A stretch of DNA of 64,000 nucleotides from Cadophora sp. MPI-SDFR-AT-0126 (Eukaryota > Ascomycota > Leotiomycetes > Helotiales > Ploettnerulaceae), in the NCBI GenBank assembly GCA_020747065.1, contig JAGMVK010000007.1:2356001-2420000 (forward strand), in the 5' to 3' direction. The notes beneath the pieces are model-generated. The model made no database searches. It had not been told where the DNA came from and saw only the letters and a program-made list of their open reading frames with translations. Positions 48,565-59,684 of this stretch are shown piece by piece. The position numbers and the translations under genes were made by a program. Each line of letters starts with the position of its first letter. Position 1 is the first letter of the stretch.

Positions 48565-48922
48565 GCGACGGCATTGGAGCAAGTTGGATGTACAGTATTA
48601 GGGTGAGAGGATTGAAAAGGTGGTAAAGGAAAGAAATAAATTGTGTATATAGGAGTAAACATGATTGAATGCTAAGATAATAATACTGTCAAACACATTG
48701 TACTTCACTTTGACCTACTACGTCATGCGAAGCTTTTGACAAGGTGCTGTGATCAATGTAAGTCAAGTGTTGCAACAACCGTCGCCGATGTCTCATACCC
48801 CGCTTGAAAATGGACCTAGTCCTAGTACTGTAACGTCTCCCGATGTCATTTCTAATTGTCTCAAATTACTCTAGACTTTCTACTCTAACATTCCACAAGT
48901 CAATACAGCTCGTCTCCCCAAT
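48565..48922. other. Intergenic between convergent genes
   Basis: 3' ends of the CFEM gene (plus) and the hotdog-fold gene (minus) face each other. An AATAAA at 48635-48640 is a plausible poly(A) signal for the CFEM transcript. Confidence 0.5.
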
Positions 48923-50085
48923 CTACGTCAAGAAATCTCTATACCTTCCCAATGCCGGCTGCCTGCTCCCCGTGAACTCCTGGTTCAAACCATCCAACGC
49001 CGCAAAATGCTCTGCAAACTTCAGACCTCTCTTATTCTCCCTCTCCACCCTCTTCCAATCCCACTCTCCATCTCCCGCCTCACTCTCTGGCGTCTCACTA
49101 CCCTCTGCCTCCAGCCTCTCCGGCGTCGACTCTCCCGACGGTCCCGACATGGTCGCCCAACCTCCAGGTTTCGGAGGCAGCAATCCCGAAGCATTCAATG
49201 ACACCTCCGGATGCGTCGTCAACCTTCCCAGCTTGATAACATATTTACTAATCGCACTCGCAAAGATCGCCTTCTCATCCACGTCAAACGCATTCCCCTC
49301 TCCCTCCCCTTGCACAGTCTTATATCTCTTCCCGCCAAACCAACTCCCATCAGTAAGTATATACGCTTTCGGCTTAACCGTCCCCTTCTTCACAAAATGC
49401 GTAACGACGTATATCCACTTGCGATCCCAGCACAGCAGCCGACTCCACATCTCGAAGCCCTGATACATGCCGATCTCGCGCTTGAAGCTGCACATCACGC
49501 CTCCCAGCATGATGCTCCACCTCCCCGTCACAGGCATGCCCTGCGCGTCTAGCACGAGCTTTGTGCTCTTGTTGCTCTGCAGAGCGGCGATGCCGGGCTG
49601 GATGAGCGCACAGACGAGATGTGACCGCGTTACGTCTAGGTCGGAGAAGTACGTGCTGTTGGATTTGTGGAAGTTGTAGTCGCATTCTGTGAGGGGCGAG
49701 TGCGAGCTTGTTATTACAGGGAGGAAGAGCGTGGAGGGTGCGATAGTTGGTGGGATGTTGGGGAGGGAGAAGAGGCAGTGTTTGAGGATGGCGTTGAAGA
49801 CGCGGAACTGGATGGTAATCAATATATGTCAGATTGGGCTTTGGGAAGTACAGGTTTAGATAAGGAAGAGAGGACATGGGGAGGGGGACGTACATGCCAT
49901 GCGAAGGGCACATTCTTGAGATTCGCAAGTACGATCAAAGCTGCCACTATCCGCGAATAACTCCCTGGTCCCGTAAAAGTGCTGAGAGCGAGCTTCCTGA
50001 AGCTGACTCTAGATGCGCCGGCACTGATAACAAGCGCAGTTGTAAAGGCTATAGTTCTCAGCGGCAACCGAGTTGCGGATGCCAT
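48923..50085 (-). CDS. Hotdog-fold thioesterase-like protein (THEM6-type)
   Basis: A 358-residue protein in two exons, 50085-49894 and 49807-48923. Exon 1 gives a hydrophobic N-terminus (about 64 residues with one or two membrane-type helices, LPLRTIAFTTALVISAGAS), ending AWHV-like before FRVFNAILKH. The core at about residues 95-220 shows LTECDYNFHKSNSTYFSDLDVTR, then GGVMCSFKREIGMYQGFEMWSR, then WIYVVTHFVKKG. This is the THEM6/4HBT-type hotdog family that some fungal genomes label capsule polysaccharide biosynthesis protein, a name I would not trust. A Ser/Glu/Pro-rich tail follows. Likely ER or mitochondrial membrane-anchored and acting on an acyl thioester, but no substrate is evident. 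Confidence 0.72.
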
Positions 50086-51196
50086 GATGGTAAGGAGTGA
50101 CCGAGAAGATGAAAGGAAAAAGTGGTGTAAAGACAGAGGAAAGTAGTGTTGATAATATACGATTCTATTAATTTCTCTTGGACTGACACGGACACGGATA
50201 AGGAGGGCTGACATGTAAGATGCTGTTTGGCCGAGGCATCGGTGATTCGCTTGTGAACGCCGATGGGCTGGATTAGTCATGTTTTCATGTGCTTTATGGG
50301 AGATTCTGTGCCCGAGTTCAGCATCATGATGATCTGGGAGAGGAGACTAGAAGTCTAGGATCTTCGACGGCACAGAAACAGGTATTCTACTTGTCGTGTA
50401 ACAAATGGTGCTATTCACTTGTACGGAACCGGACTTCTTATCTCCCTTTCATCTCGTTACTTTCTGTTTCCATTTTCAGTCGTGTTACTCAGCTTGACAG
50501 TTGCCTTCGTGTATTGAAAACCTGCAAGAGAAGAAAAGACATATCTTCGCCTTTCATGCTCCCCGTGGTCACCTGGAACTCCGGTGGAGGTCTCGGCATA
50601 TAGGAATCCGGTTGAAGCTCCTTCAAATATATATCGAGCCGAATTGGGCAGCTAGGTAAATATATTTGTGAGCTCTGCAGTTTTTGAGAATTTCTTTCGA
50701 TTCTAGGTTGGGCGGCAGGACAGACAGCTTTTGACGAGGCTGCTATCAGAGCAGCAGGGTGGGTATCATGGCGTGCCGGGATGTGATATGGACAAGTCGG
50801 CTTTGTGATGAAGTGTTTCATACGCTCGCTCGACTGGAGGGAATCCCACATATGGGCTCACCGTGGCATGACCTCGCGCCAGCAAACAGACTGAGAACTC
50901 TCAGTCCCTTATGATCTCAAAGGGGGCTACTCTCTGCACTGGCTTGATACCCAAATTATCAAGGTCTGCGAATATATCCGGAGCGATGTAAGTGCAGCAC
51001 ATCGTCAATTGTTCTTCTTCTAACTTGTCCATGAGACGGATAACAACTGACTGCCTGTAAGACCTAGATGATGGAAATGGTAAACTCTTCATTTGCTTCA
51101 TATTTTTAAAGGAATAAAATGTAAAATGTACCCCTGTGCAATATGCCTTATATGCCAACCTTTCATTCTAGAGGGTTGGCCGGTCATGAGAAACCC
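50086..51196. other. Intergenic, 1.1 kb
   Basis: Promoter of the hotdog gene on one side and 3' UTR of the ACS transporter on the other. No gene is supported; ORFs at 50289 and 50489 are antisense shadows of each other. Confidence 0.5.
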
Positions 51197-53013
51197 TCAA
51201 TTCTTCTTGCTAGGCTCCACCTCAATAGTGACCGGCTGAACCAAATCAACGGCCTCCCTGCTCCCTTCATCATCAACCTTCTGCAGCTCCTTGTGTTGTC
51301 TCCTGGAATCAGGGTTAGCCACGGTCCACTTCATCAAGTTGCACCGGAGCCACTCACTCTTGCTTGTCGTGTAGGTACTTCACTACCCACGTCATAACGA
51401 TCAACATGATTGCACAGGCCACCACGAACGAGTATCCTTTCGTAAACCTCGGAGCCTCGACCGTGGGGAATGTCAGGATCAACGTCCAAGCTGTGGTTGA
51501 TTGGCAGATCGCATTCATCATCACCAGCGTAAAAGCTCGTTGTTCGGGAGAATGGCGGAGGATGTCTTGCGCCCAGCTGAGTAAAACCTTTCGTCAACCT
51601 CGAGGATATTTGGAGATGATCCGGATTTGTCTTACCCGTATAGAACAGAGGAGATTGCGTTGGCGAAGTAGGTGGTGTTGAATGCGAACCACAAGCCTGG
51701 CTCAGGCACCTCCCAGATGATAATTATTATCAGACCTAGGATATTCATTGTGTATGCTAAGGTGATTGCCCACGCCTGTTTGATGGAGACTTAGAAGCTG
51801 GCTTGAAATACGATCTAGAGCTTAAGCCCAACACTTACGGGCGACCTGAAGAAATCCGCTCCAAAACACACAGCCAGTGTGATGAATATACCGATTGCTG
51901 GCATAGTCGCACCAAGATTGTTGACCTAAGAATGGATTAGCTCAATGTCGAACGACTTTTGAGGACGTTCACTGACCTCAGGAATGCTGTATCTCTTCAG
52001 GGACTTGATCCAGAGCAGATATCCTCCATTCGCAGTGTTCAGTGATCCGTTCCAGAACATGATATCCCAAAACACCAAGACATATATATGCCAAGTCGAG
52101 AAGACCTTCTTTACCAGTTTCCATGTCCAATTCGCAGGCGGTCTATGTCCCGAGCTCTCAAGCCGTTTCCTCGCGATTTCGATGTCTTTCGCATTGATCG
52201 AGAATCTGTTTGGCTTATCTGGAGTGCCGGGGAAGATGAACCAGCCGACGAAAGCAAGTGGAAGCGTGCAGACGCTGGTGATGATAAAGTTCCAGCGCCA
52301 TCCTTCGAGGCCATTCACGCCATCGAGATTCTTGGTGGCAGCTGCTTGGAGGAGAGATGCGGTGAGAGTTCCTAGGGCGAGTCCGATGTAGAAGCATGAC
52401 CCTCTTCTACCAAGTTCGTGGCCTTTGTACCAGGATCCCAAGGTGTAGTGGACTGCAATGAAGAAGGGGCTCTGCAGAATCCAGTGAGCCTTTGGATACA
52501 CGATGTGCTTAAGGATTTTACTTACTTCAAAAAGACCAATGAGGAATCGGTATGCGATCAGTTCAGGCAAGCCTTTAGCTCTGTATTGCAGCAAATTGAA
52601 GATCCCCCAGCCGAGATCCAGACCTGGGATGAGAATATGTAGTGGGACTTTAGGGAAGAAGTATGCGCCTGGGACTTGTCCGATACAGTTGCCAATCAGA
52701 AGAGCTGATTGCAAGTGCGAGAGATCGTTCCCTCCTAGGTTCAAGTCTTCTTTCATGCCCGAGACATACGCATTGTCTGTTTGCATTAGCACTGTGAGGA
52801 AGCGGCCAGGAGCGATGATAATATACTCAGATTTGCTGCATCCAGGTACTTGACCCAGTACACCAATAACGCATACGGGACAATTAGCAGATCCAACTTC
52901 CAGATCAGCTTCCGTTCTTCTAGTGTGTCATTCTCGTCGAACCATCTGAAATTATGGAGAAATCCTTTTCTGGTTTTGGGTGTTACGACGACACCTTCTG
53001 GTGTTTCTGCCAT
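51197..53013 (-). CDS. MFS organic-anion permease (Dal5/Tna1-like, ACS family)
   Basis: A 494-residue carrier in seven exons: 53013-52827, 52776-52526, 52471-51977, 51925-51839, 51775-51636, 51576-51358 and 51302-51197. The last intron removes an apparent stop after HDKQE and adds a 36-residue acidic tail. Family features are RKLIWKLDLLIVPYALLVYW, then YLDAANL, then NAYVSGM, the helix 4-5 block LIGNCIGQVPGAYFF, and GGYLLWIKSLKRYSIPE. These place it among allantoate, nicotinate and pantothenate permeases of the plasma membrane. Its start codon is 584 bases from that of a divergent flavin monooxygenase, which suggests the pair takes up and then oxidises one compound. Confidence 0.87.
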
Positions 53014-53597
53014 TCTGCAAGTAGTGGACTACGAATTTTCGAGGCTGCTGCGAGGCATAAAAGAAGAGAATATCCGGCACCTCTTAAGTAGCTAAGTAGA
53101 TTGAGGACCATGTAACGAAAGATGCTCATCATTCAAGCTAGAGCTTGCGTGCTTACCAGTTCATCTACAACGTTGCTCCCAGAGAACCGATTCTCACAGC
53201 AAAGATTCTTGCAAGAGAAACGCTGTACCGGTTATCAATCCTCGCATATCCACAATCAACAGCAATATCTTCTGCCAAGAACAGGTGTGGATAAACAGTC
53301 CGTTCGTGCCGCAAAGAGAGCTCGCAAAGTGCGGATTGAAGAAACATTGTGATAGGCTCGTATCGATGTTGCTCATAGTGGGGCAGTATCACAACATCAA
53401 CATTCCACTTTATGATGAGCGTCGTTGAATTTGGCATCCCACTCTTCGAGGTAATGGCTATTAGTTGCTATCTTACATCTGCAGTCTTAGCTAAGGTTGC
53501 ATGGGTAGCTTTCGTTACACCTACAGTCTTTCTCACCACTCTCGAACTGCCTCAATGCATCGACCGGTCCAACCTGAGCAGTATTTCCATCACCAAG
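53014..53597. promoter_or_regulatory. Shared divergent promoter, permease / flavin monooxygenase
   Basis: 584 bases separate the two ATGs on opposite strands. No gene is inside. A palindrome GACCGGTC lies at 53562-53569, close to the monooxygenase start. Shared regulation is inferred from position only. Confidence 0.55.
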
Positions 53598-55294
53598 ATG
53601 TCAGATCGAACCGAACCTAATGGCTTAGAGTCACACAGTTCTAAAACAAATGGCTTCCATGACATCGAAGATGCCGAGTCCCAAGGCTCATCAAAGCGTC
53701 AGAAAAAGTGTCCGAAGAAGCAGATTATACTAAATGCCTTTGACATGAGTGGAACGATAGGGCATTTGAGTCCAGGGCAGTGGAAAGTAATCAAAGCGTT
53801 TGCGTTTCCTTATTGCCAGCTGACTCGAATGTAGAATCCAAGAGACAAGTCCACCACCAAACTGAAGCTCTCATACTGGACGAATTTGGCGCAACTTCTT
53901 GAGCGAGGAAATATCAATGCACTTTTCCTCGCTGATTCCACTGCCGGACATGCTGTTTATAAAGGCTCGATGGACGAATGTATTCGTCGTGGAGCTCAAT
54001 GGCCGCTCCTCGACCCCAGTATTCCGATTTCGGCCATGGCTGCAGTGACCAAGAATCTGGCTTTTGCAATCACGACTTCAACGAGTTTTGAGACTCCGTT
54101 CATTGTAGCAAAACGCTTCTCAACTTTGGATCACTTGACGGACGGGCGGATTGGCTGGAACATCGTGACTTCGTGAGTACACTTGCGGTGGTCCTGTGCC
54201 CTGCTTCGAACATCCCGTATATGCTGACGACAATCTAGCTGGAAAGATGCTGCCTACAAAGCGATTGGCCTGTCTGCTCAGATTGATCACGACAAACGTT
54301 ATGAGATGGCAGATGACTATCTCAGAGCTTTGTACAAGCTATGGGAAGGGTCTTGGTCAGATGATGCGGTGAAATTTGATGTTGCCAACGATGTATACGC
54401 GGATCCGGACAAGGTTAGAGAGATCCATCACAATGGACCATACTACAAACTCGATACTCGACACATCATTCCGCCCAGTCCACAGCGAGTCCCATTTCTC
54501 TTCCAAGCTGGAACATCTACGTAAGTCAAACAACACGATATTGAGCGTGATTGACTGACCACTGATTTAGGGCAGGATCCGCATTTGGCGCCACGCATGC
54601 GGAAGCCATCTTCGTAGCAAGCCACTCTCCAGAACTCCTGCGACCCAAAATCGCCAAGATTAGAGGCCAAGCAGCTGCTCTAGGACGTGATCCTCAATCT
54701 CTGAAGTTCTTCGCGTCCATCACACCATTCATCGGAGCCACTCAGGCCGACGCAGAATCGAAGCTCGCACAAGCCCGCAAGTACGCCTCTGTCGTCGGCG
54801 GTCTTGTGCTCTTCAGCAGCTGGACTGGAATCGACGTTTCAACACTACCGCTCGATGAAGAGATTGTACCCTCAGGGATCTCTCAAGGAAACAAAATCTC
54901 TTCCATCCTTGACCAGATGGCTTCTACGAGCGAGAATGTCCCGAAGTGGACCCCGCGAGTCATCGCTGAGAAGGCGGCTTTCGGTGGTCTAGGGCCGTGT
55001 CCAGTGGGAACGCCAGACGTGGTTGCTGATGAGATGCAGCGATGGATTGAAGAGGGTGATTTAGATGGGTTTAACATCGCGTATGTTAATACGCCGGGTT
55101 CGTTCGAAGATGTGGTATATCTGTTGATTCCGGAGCTGAGAAGGAGGGGTCTGTATCCGGAGCCGCCAGAGGAAGGAGATGAGGCTTTGACGGGGAGAGA
55201 GAAAATTTATGGGAAAGGTCAGAAGCTGTTGAGAAGCGATCACGTAGGAGCCACATACCGGTATGATGTTTATAAGGAGGAACCAAGTCAATGA
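53598..55294 (+). CDS. Luciferase-like FMN monooxygenase (NtaA/SnaA/DszA family)
   Basis: A 510-residue enzyme in four exons, 53598-53786, 53835-54172, 54239-54520 and 54571-55294. After a hydrophilic head of about 40 residues the TIM-barrel family starts: IILNAFDMSG, then NALFLADSTAGHAVY, then AITTSTSFETPFIVAKRFSTLDHLTDGRIGWNIVTS (read across positions 54060-54172), then WEGSW. Exon 4 opens with AGSAFGATHAEAIFVASH and contains GTPDVVADEMQRW. These are hallmarks of two-component, class C flavin monooxygenases that take FMNH2 from a separate reductase and oxidise sulfur compounds, nitrilotriacetate or similar. Intracellular. The family is best known from bacteria, so an old transfer is possible, though four introns-worth of exons show it is well settled. 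Substrate unknown; see the adjacent permease. Confidence 0.9.
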
Positions 55295-56603
55295 TACGGG
55301 ATGAATGACAGATTGGTTCGGCTATATGTGATCTGAGTCTCCCCGTGTTTACCATTCCTCGCTTAGCTTGAAAGGGGAAGCACGGATTAATAGCATGCTG
55401 ATCTATTGTACCAAGTCATCGACTAATCTGAAGACTATTGACTAGATTGATGGAATGAATGATACTATCTCAAGATACTATCGTGATCCAATTTATGCTC
55501 ACTGAACTTAGCATATATTGATCAATGAGCCAATGGGTCTAGCATAGAGCTACCCACAGCAAGCGCAGACCTAGTAATTCTTAAAGCTTAAGTTTACTGT
55601 ACTTCCCCTACAATATGTAACTGTTGGCCAACAAGGCCTCTGCATTCATTCGAAAATTATTGGCTGGAACCTTTTCTTTAAAATCTAGGTCATACTGGTC
55701 ACACGGAATATTGGAAGCAAATAGTAAAGTGGCAATTGGCAGTATCTAATGAAACAAGTTGGGAGACTCTAGGAAATTACTTTTCGTTAGATCCTTCCTT
55801 TCATTGTCAACTTTACTGAACATATGGCTGAGCTCAAATAACCTTGGTTCCCACAGCGGTTTGTCATTCGGTGGTCTCACGTGACAATCATGGGGGTTGG
55901 ACGATGCTTCCTCCAATCACATATGCTTTCCCCTCCGGCCATCTCCTCACTCGTCGAATGGATGGAACTCCACTATTCACCTAGTCATATCGCCACCATT
56001 TATTGGCCAGGTTAAACGCACTTCACCAGGAACAGCAGTATCGAATTTATTGTGGGCGAACACAGTGACGAATCGTCCTCGGCAGTTTCTGAAACAAGAC
56101 ACCTCCCGGCAGGGCAAATGCTTGATCGAAGCTAGTGCCGAGCAGGCTTGTTGCAGATCAACTTGAAAGGAGACCTTTTCCGAAGCCCCATTCGAGATTT
56201 ACATGAGCGCTTGCTCATGTGGCTGTGAGGAAATCACCGGGCCCCAATCCGCATGAAGCACTCAGCCACGCAGGTGTGCACTCATTTTGGGTCAACTCCG
56301 AAACGTGGGATGAACGACTTATCAGAAAGAGGAATGCTTGTAGGACGCTTTTGTATCGTCGTTAGTGCGGTGGGTGACATTGAGGGTCCAAATGAAGCTG
56401 CGGCGATGCCGAACGACTTCGTCTGATGACTTCGGTTGGAACAAGGTTGAAGATGACATTCATCCCCACTTACTGGGTCTAGCTTCTGTCCATAAAGTCA
56501 ATAGTTCTTCCTCCTTGATGCCCTCTTCTCCGCCCAGACCGTTCTCATGTTCTTCAGCACCAACTGGACCAGGTAGATCTTCATTCGGCGACCTCAAGTC
56601 AAG
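55295..56603. other. Intergenic, 1.3 kb
   Basis: AT-rich, with no accepted frame. It contains the promoter of the PLC-like gene. Confidence 0.5.
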
Positions 56604-57569
56604 ATGCTTCTCAACATCCTCGCCTCGCTCCTTTTCATCAGTCCTGCCGCCGCTGCAACATGCAATGGCCATTCCGAATTGTGTTCTCGGAAGTACTCCA
56701 ATGTCACACAAATCGGGGCACACGATTCTGCATTTGTCGGTGTCTTGCCTACGGACAATCAGTTTCTTTCTGTTACGGATCAACTCAATGGCGGGATCAG
56801 ATATCTCCAAGCCCAGTCTCACTTGAAGGACGGTGTCATCCAGTTGTGCCATACGACATGCGAATTGAAGGATGCAGGACCCCTCGTGGACTATTTGACG
56901 ACCATCAAGACTTGGATGGACAACAACGCGAACGAAGTGGTCACCGTCCTGCTAACGAATGGAGATGGGTTGCCCATCAGCCAGTTTGGTACGGACATGA
57001 CCACATCTGGCTTGGCCACCTATGCATATTCCCCCGGAAAGCAGCTCGCGCTAGGAGATTGGCCGACGCTGCAGCAGCTCATTGATGCGAAGACACGACT
57101 TGTTATATTCATGGGTACGTGAATCACCGTTATGGTAAGGGACCTTCTAACAAGTGCTAGATTATGGAGCCGACACGGCAACAGTCCCTTATATTTTAGA
57201 CGAGTTTGCCTACTACTTCGAGACGGCCTACGATGTAACAGACAATAACTTCCCATCCTGTGACCTCGATAGACCTAGTGGCTCGGACGGGTCTGGACTG
57301 ATGTACATCGTCAACCACTTCCTTGACCTTGACATTTTCGGAGTTTTGATTCCAGCAACCATTGAGTTACCGAGAACAAATGCAGCGACTGGAGATGGAA
57401 GTGTCGGTGCACAAGCTGATCTTTGCACCTCTAAGTGGGGAAGAAGACCGAATGTTGTTCTTGTGGACTTCTTCGAGACAGGTAAATTCACTCATGGGGG
57501 CTGCAGGGCACATGCTGACTTAAATTAGGCGATGTTTTCGGGGCTCAAGATACTTTGAATGGGCTTTGA
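56604..57569 (+). CDS. Secreted PLC-like phosphodiesterase
   Basis: A 290-residue protein in three exons, 56604-57114, 57161-57481 and 57529-57569. The last exon is only 41 bases and ends DTLNGL. A signal peptide covers about residues 1-18. The PI-PLC-X barrel shows the first catalytic His in TQIGAHDSAF, a substrate loop LNGGIRYLQAQ, and the second His in VIQLCHTTC. After these come VTVLLTNGD and a conserved C-terminal strand NVVLVDFFETGD. Fungal members of this clan are extracellular and poorly characterised. They lack the calcium site of eukaryotic PLCs, so a bacterial-type cyclic-phosphate mechanism is likely. No GPI tail is visible. Confidence 0.85.
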
Positions 57570-57876
57570 ATGTTTCGGGATGAGAAACTGGATAAGAAAT
57601 AATTCTAATTCGCAGCATAGAACCCAGTTCCATGGTGCTCTAACGAATTTCGAATGCTCTACATATAGTTGAAGCTAAGTCGTATACGAGTGAGTGCCTA
57701 ACTCATCGAAGCAAATGCGAGATCACCAGGGCCAGCATTCGTGATTTAGTAATCAAACATGTTGAGTGTCTCATTGCTTACCGAAGCTTCATTATCTTTT
57801 GTTATATCTACAGGTTTTCCTTTTGATCGTTCTTCGGAGTCCAGAGCAGCGGGTGTTCATATGCCAATCCATCGCT
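57570..57876. other. Intergenic, about 300 bases
   Basis: Nothing supported apart from a possible upstream extension of the broken hydrolase frame (open back to 57766). Confidence 0.5.
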
Positions 57877-58835
57877 ATGACTTCCTCAGCTCCTGGTCCT
57901 CCTCATGCGTCTCTTATCAACGGCTTGAACCACATTCCACTGCCACCTGTCCAAGACTTCGTATCAAAATTTGACAACCTCCTCCCAGAAGGATCTTCAA
58001 TTCCCTCATCATTGGGTACAACCCGTTTCTACGACTGCTCACCCAGATCTACTTCGTCCGCCCGTCGAGTCATGATGCTCCACGGTGGCGGCACCCCAGC
58101 GGTTGCCTTCAGCTCTCTCGCTCGCCAACTTAACAAGTCCAGGAATCACGTTGTGACGTATGATCTATGGGGTCATGGACCTTTCTCCAGTCCACTAGAA
58201 ACCCACGCACCAGCACTCATGCATCCGCGGCCCCTCAAGTTGCTTTCCTATCTCCGCTGGACTTCAGCTCACATCATGGGTTTCTCAATTGGTAGATCTA
58301 TTGCTGCGAGGTTCACAGCAGTACATCCACACATGGTCGAATCGAGGACACTCCTTTCGCTAGCGGGACTATTGAGGGAGAAAGATCGAGGCTGGTGGGA
58401 GAGGTTGAGTATGGATGGGTATTTTGGCTTTGAGTGGTTGACGAGGAGGAAAGCCATGTTTTTCGTCCACGGAAGGAAAGATCAGCAGCCAAAAACGGGA
58501 TGAAGGAGAGAGTGAGAGCCGGTGCGGTGGATAGTGTTACTGTTGAGACGTGGCAGAGGGAGAATCATGGGGGTCATGTTGCGAGTTGGTTAGTATGCGG
58601 AATTATGCTGGGTTTTTGATCAGCATGCAACCTATAAAGTGCTGACTGAGAGCGATGTGAGAGTCTTAGTATTGGTTGGTAGTGAAGATGGTGTCTTCCC
58701 GGAGGAGATGTTGAGGCGGGAACTGGGTGGAGTGGACTGAAAGGGAAGATCAAGGTTGTGGAGGGTGCTGGGCATGGGATCGTCGGTTCCCATTTCGAGA
58801 ATGTTGAGAGACTTGTTGAAGAATTCTGGAATTAA
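57877..58835 (+). pseudogene. Alpha/beta-hydrolase pseudogene
   Basis: From the ATG at 57877 one frame reads a normal hydrolase N-terminal half: MMLHGGGTPAVAF (oxyanion HG), VVTYDLWGHG, and a nucleophile elbow GFSIG at about 58278. The frame ends at TGA 58501, just after an A5 run at 58491-58495. Beyond it the family-like text goes on in other frames: MKERVRAGAVDS, then DQHATYK, then VRVLVLVGSEDGVFPEEML, then after another shift near 58736 KIKVVEGAGHGIVGSHF with the catalytic His, ending EEFWN at 58835. At least three frame changes are needed and no GT-AG introns explain them. The catalytic Ser and His are therefore in separate frames. It is probably dead, and the lesions look recent. Confidence 0.75.
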
Positions 58836-59684
58836 TACATGAACTTGCGATGTTCTCAGCTCTGGTTGGTAGATGGCTGAGTTGACTCGCTTCAACAGCG
58901 AAAACCTGCTGCAGTTGAGCTTGCCCAGCTCGCCCAGTAGATATCAGGATTTATCTGGTCGAGACTATGTTCCAACGGATCAAATTATGAGACGACCTCC
59001 ACATTTCCATTCTTGAGAGATATCGAGTCCTATGTAGACCCCTACTTCGAGACCAGGTGTCTTTTCTTGTGCCGTTCGGTTAAATATGAGGTGAAATATC
59101 AACAAACATGGAAGCACACAGATTGCAATTGGTCAACTAAACCGCAGTCGAGAGAATTAGAAATGATTAGAAGTCTTGTACTTAAGATCTCAATTAATTC
59201 CGTGAACAGAAAGATGTCGTCCGCTTCTAGGTATTGATAGGAGTGACAATTGTGTGTTTCACATCACGTGCCATCGTGTTCTGGGATGCCTCCGTCTCTT
59301 GTGAAGCAGACAGGTCTCGACATTAGAAGAATCAATCCTCGTATCATTCTTCACATATTTGCCATTGATTATTTTTCATTCGAGAGCAGACTTCCTCGAA
59401 GTTACGGCACTGAAAAAACAGATCGTTCCTTCCACTACGGAAAAACGCCATTTCGGCCCCCGTACAGGACTCGTCTGCCAAACCTCGACGCGTCGCAGCT
59501 CAACTCAACCAACGGGCACATAACGGCAGGATAATTCAAAGCACCTGAAAAATCGCGAGGAATTCTCCCAGGATAAGAATGATCGATCGACGACGCGTAA
59601 AGGAGTGTAGAAACGAGCTCATGTCGCTGCGAAGATCCGGTTCTCAAATCTCGAGCTAGAACGATCACGTGTGGTTGAATCAAC
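58836..59684. other. Intergenic, 850 bases
   Basis: Promoter region of the RecQ gene. No coding frame is supported; the minus-strand frame at 59435-59779 is antisense to the RecQ first exon. Confidence 0.5.

Noticed and set aside
49007..49960. Plus-strand and alternate minus ORFs over the hotdog-fold gene
   Set aside because: Antisense or frame shadows of the two-exon minus-strand gene.
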